In this document: positions 13,513-14,456 of the stretch, in pieces | Numbering within the stretch: position 1 is the stretch's first letter | Layout: each line of letters starts with the position of its first letter | Source of the DNA: an uncultured Collinsella sp. | GTDB taxonomy: Bacteria; Actinomycetota; Coriobacteriia; Coriobacteriales; Coriobacteriaceae | Assembly (NCBI GenBank): GCA_902470915.1 | Contig: CABRIB010000051.1 | Span: 1-14,456, forward strand | Reading direction: 5' to 3' | Length of the DNA stretch: 14,456 nucleotides | Program-made: the position numbers and the translations under genes | The notes under the pieces: model-generated | Seen by the model: the letters and a program-made list of their open reading frames with translations, nothing else | The model's database searches: none | What the model was told of the DNA's origin: nothing

Positions 13513-14412
13513 TTACAGGTACTTGCGCCAATCGCCATCGTCCTCATCGTCCTCGGCGGCAACCTGAGCCCGCTCGGCGGCGCGAGCAGCCGCAGCGCGT
13601 GCGGCAACCTGGGCATAGGACTCCTCGTTACGCTCGGGGAAGCTTGCCAGCACGTGCTCGAACTTGGCGAAGTCCTCATCCCAGCGCGTAGAAGGCACGG
13701 CAAAGAGCACCTGCTTGACCTTAAAGTCGCCCGATGCGAGCTCCTCGCGGAAGAGCTCTGCCACGGCCTCGGCGTCAAAGCCGTTGTTGTCGCAGCCCCA
13801 AGCACCCAGTACGAGCTTCTCGCGACCCAGCTCGTCGCAGATGGCAAGCACAAAGCGGATGCGATCGCGCAGAGCGTCAAGCAAGGCATCGTCGCTCACG
13901 CGATACTCCTGGCGAGCACGCTTGGCGTTGGGCGCGGCGGCCACGATTACGTCGGCATAGGCGTGCACATGGTTGCGGTCGAAGCGCACCGCGGGCACCA
14001 CCAGCGCACGGTTGCGGTACAGCTCGCAGTTGATGTTGCGGCGACGGTTCTCACCGTACCACTTACGCTGCTTATCGAGGACGTTGTACAGATACGAATC
14101 GGCGCAGAGCGCCGCCTCCTGGCCCAGGTAGCCCTGGATATAGCCGCCGCCCGGATTGGTAAACGAGGCAAAGGCGAGCACGGCCATATCGCAGAACTGC
14201 GCATAGCCGCGGCCGTTATCGAGGATTGCCTGCGTGGCAGAGGCATCGAGCACAGTGACCTCGGGCAGGACCGGAGCAGCCTCCTCCGCGGGCGCGGACT
14301 CAGCCTCGTCGGCCAACTCGGTGGACTCGAGTGCCACCTCGGGCTCGACCGCAGTCTCCACCTCGGCGGTCTCAACCTCGGCAGCCTCAGCAGCCTCGAC
14401 GTCCTCGGCAAC
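13513..14412 (-). CDS. TIGR02452/DUF2263 (microbial PARG-like) protein, N-terminus missing
   Basis: 299 residues remain; the start is lost at the adapter. The family is the bacterial-type poly(ADP-ribose) glycohydrolase macrodomain, which removes ADP-ribose from proteins. Visible: MAVLAFASFTNPGGG (GGG at 14151-14143), then seven residues, then QEAALC, SYLYNVL, RALVVPAVRF, ADVIVAAAPN, and LGAWGCDNNGFD. The hallmark is GGG-X6-8-QEE with the second Glu catalytic. Here the codon is GCG, so QEA, and the phosphate loop is also unusual (GAWGCDNNG rather than the common GAWGCGxFGN). ADP-ribose binding without hydrolysis is therefore possible. The first 55 visible residues are a low-complexity Glu/Ala/Val stretch, and the C-terminus is acidic (AEDDEDDGDWRKYL). 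An apparent N-terminal MGSEMCIRDR is translated adapter and is excluded. Confidence 0.85.
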   Translation of the reverse strand, partial: VAEDVEAAEAAEVETAEVETAVEPEVALESTELADEAESAPAEEAAPVLPEVTVLDASATQAILDNGRGYAQFCDMAVLAFASFTNPGGGYIQGYLGQEAALCADSYLYNVLDKQRKWYGENRRRNINCELYRNRALVVPAVRFDRNHVHAYADVIVAAAPNAKRARQEYRVSDDALLDALRDRIRFVLAICDELGREKLVLGAWGCDNNGFDAEAVAELFREELASGDFKVKQVLFAVPSTRWDEDFAKFEHVLASFPERNEESYAQVAARAAAARAAERAQVAAEDDEDDGDWRKYL

Positions 14413-14413
14413 C

Positions 14414-14456
14414 CTGTCTCTTATACACATCTCCGAGCCCACGAGACGGACTCCTA
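14414..14456 (-). other. Illumina Nextera adapter (library artefact)
   Basis: Reverse complement of the adapter at 1-46: Tn5 mosaic end CTGTCTCTTATACACATCT (14414-14432), linker CCGAGCCCACGAGAC, index GGACTCCT (N705) and one further base. Genomic sequence stops at about 14413. Confidence 0.98.

Noticed and set aside
28..14432. Tn5-like composite transposon suggested by 19-bp mosaic ends
   Set aside because: The mosaic ends are fused to the Nextera linker and a sequencing index, there is no transposase, and the cargo is housekeeping genes.

Overview
The window is a 14.4 kb assembly contig from a GC-rich bacterium. Gene content and style (short clostridial-type ThiC under a TPP riboswitch, proofreading-deficient PolA, M18 aminopeptidase, YaaA, strong AAAGGAG-type ribosome binding sites, hairpin-rich intergenic spaces) suggest a gut actinobacterium of the class Coriobacteriia, probably Collinsella or a close relative. 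That placement comes from memory of the families and was not searched. Genuine genomic sequence runs only from about 47 to 14413. Both ends are untrimmed Illumina Nextera adapter (Tn5 mosaic end plus i7 arm and the N705 index), so the apparent terminal inverted repeats are library artefacts and both end genes are cut.

Layout. 47-2665, minus strand: an arginine biosynthesis block read right to left. It holds a 24-codon Arg-rich leader ORF, an attenuator-like set of alternative stems, argG, a hairpin, an unrecognised 56-aa small ORF and the N-terminal part of argH. 2940-3767: a Cof-type HAD phosphatase on the plus strand, followed by a 129-bp element with 33-bp inverted arms and a strong hairpin shared with the convergent polA. 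4043-6790, minus: DNA polymerase I. 6957-8354 and 8455-9264, plus: M18 aminopeptidase and yaaA, with related palindromic stem-loops before and after yaaA. 9401-9922, minus: a small single-pass membrane protein. 9948-12442, plus: promoter, TPP riboswitch, thiC, terminator, promoter and thiD, which together make HMP pyrophosphate for thiamin. 12443-12774: an intergenic tract with one 14-bp-stem hairpin and three 55-bp palindromic units spaced about 80 bp apart. 12775-14412, minus: an SGNH esterase and a truncated TIGR02452/DUF2263 (microbial PARG-like) protein whose catalytic second glutamate is replaced by alanine.

The best candidate for something undescribed is the argG leader. A short ORF with a strong ribosome binding site ends in ten codons of which six are Arg (four of them CGA). 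It overlaps competing RNA stems that finish in a hairpin plus U5 tract, about 100 bases before argG. This matches the architecture of ribosome-mediated attenuation, here apparently sensing arginine. The second theme is intergenic palindromes: several families keep long matched arms while their loops vary, and one pair shows covarying inner stems. I saw no tRNA, rRNA, CRISPR array, transposase or phage gene.
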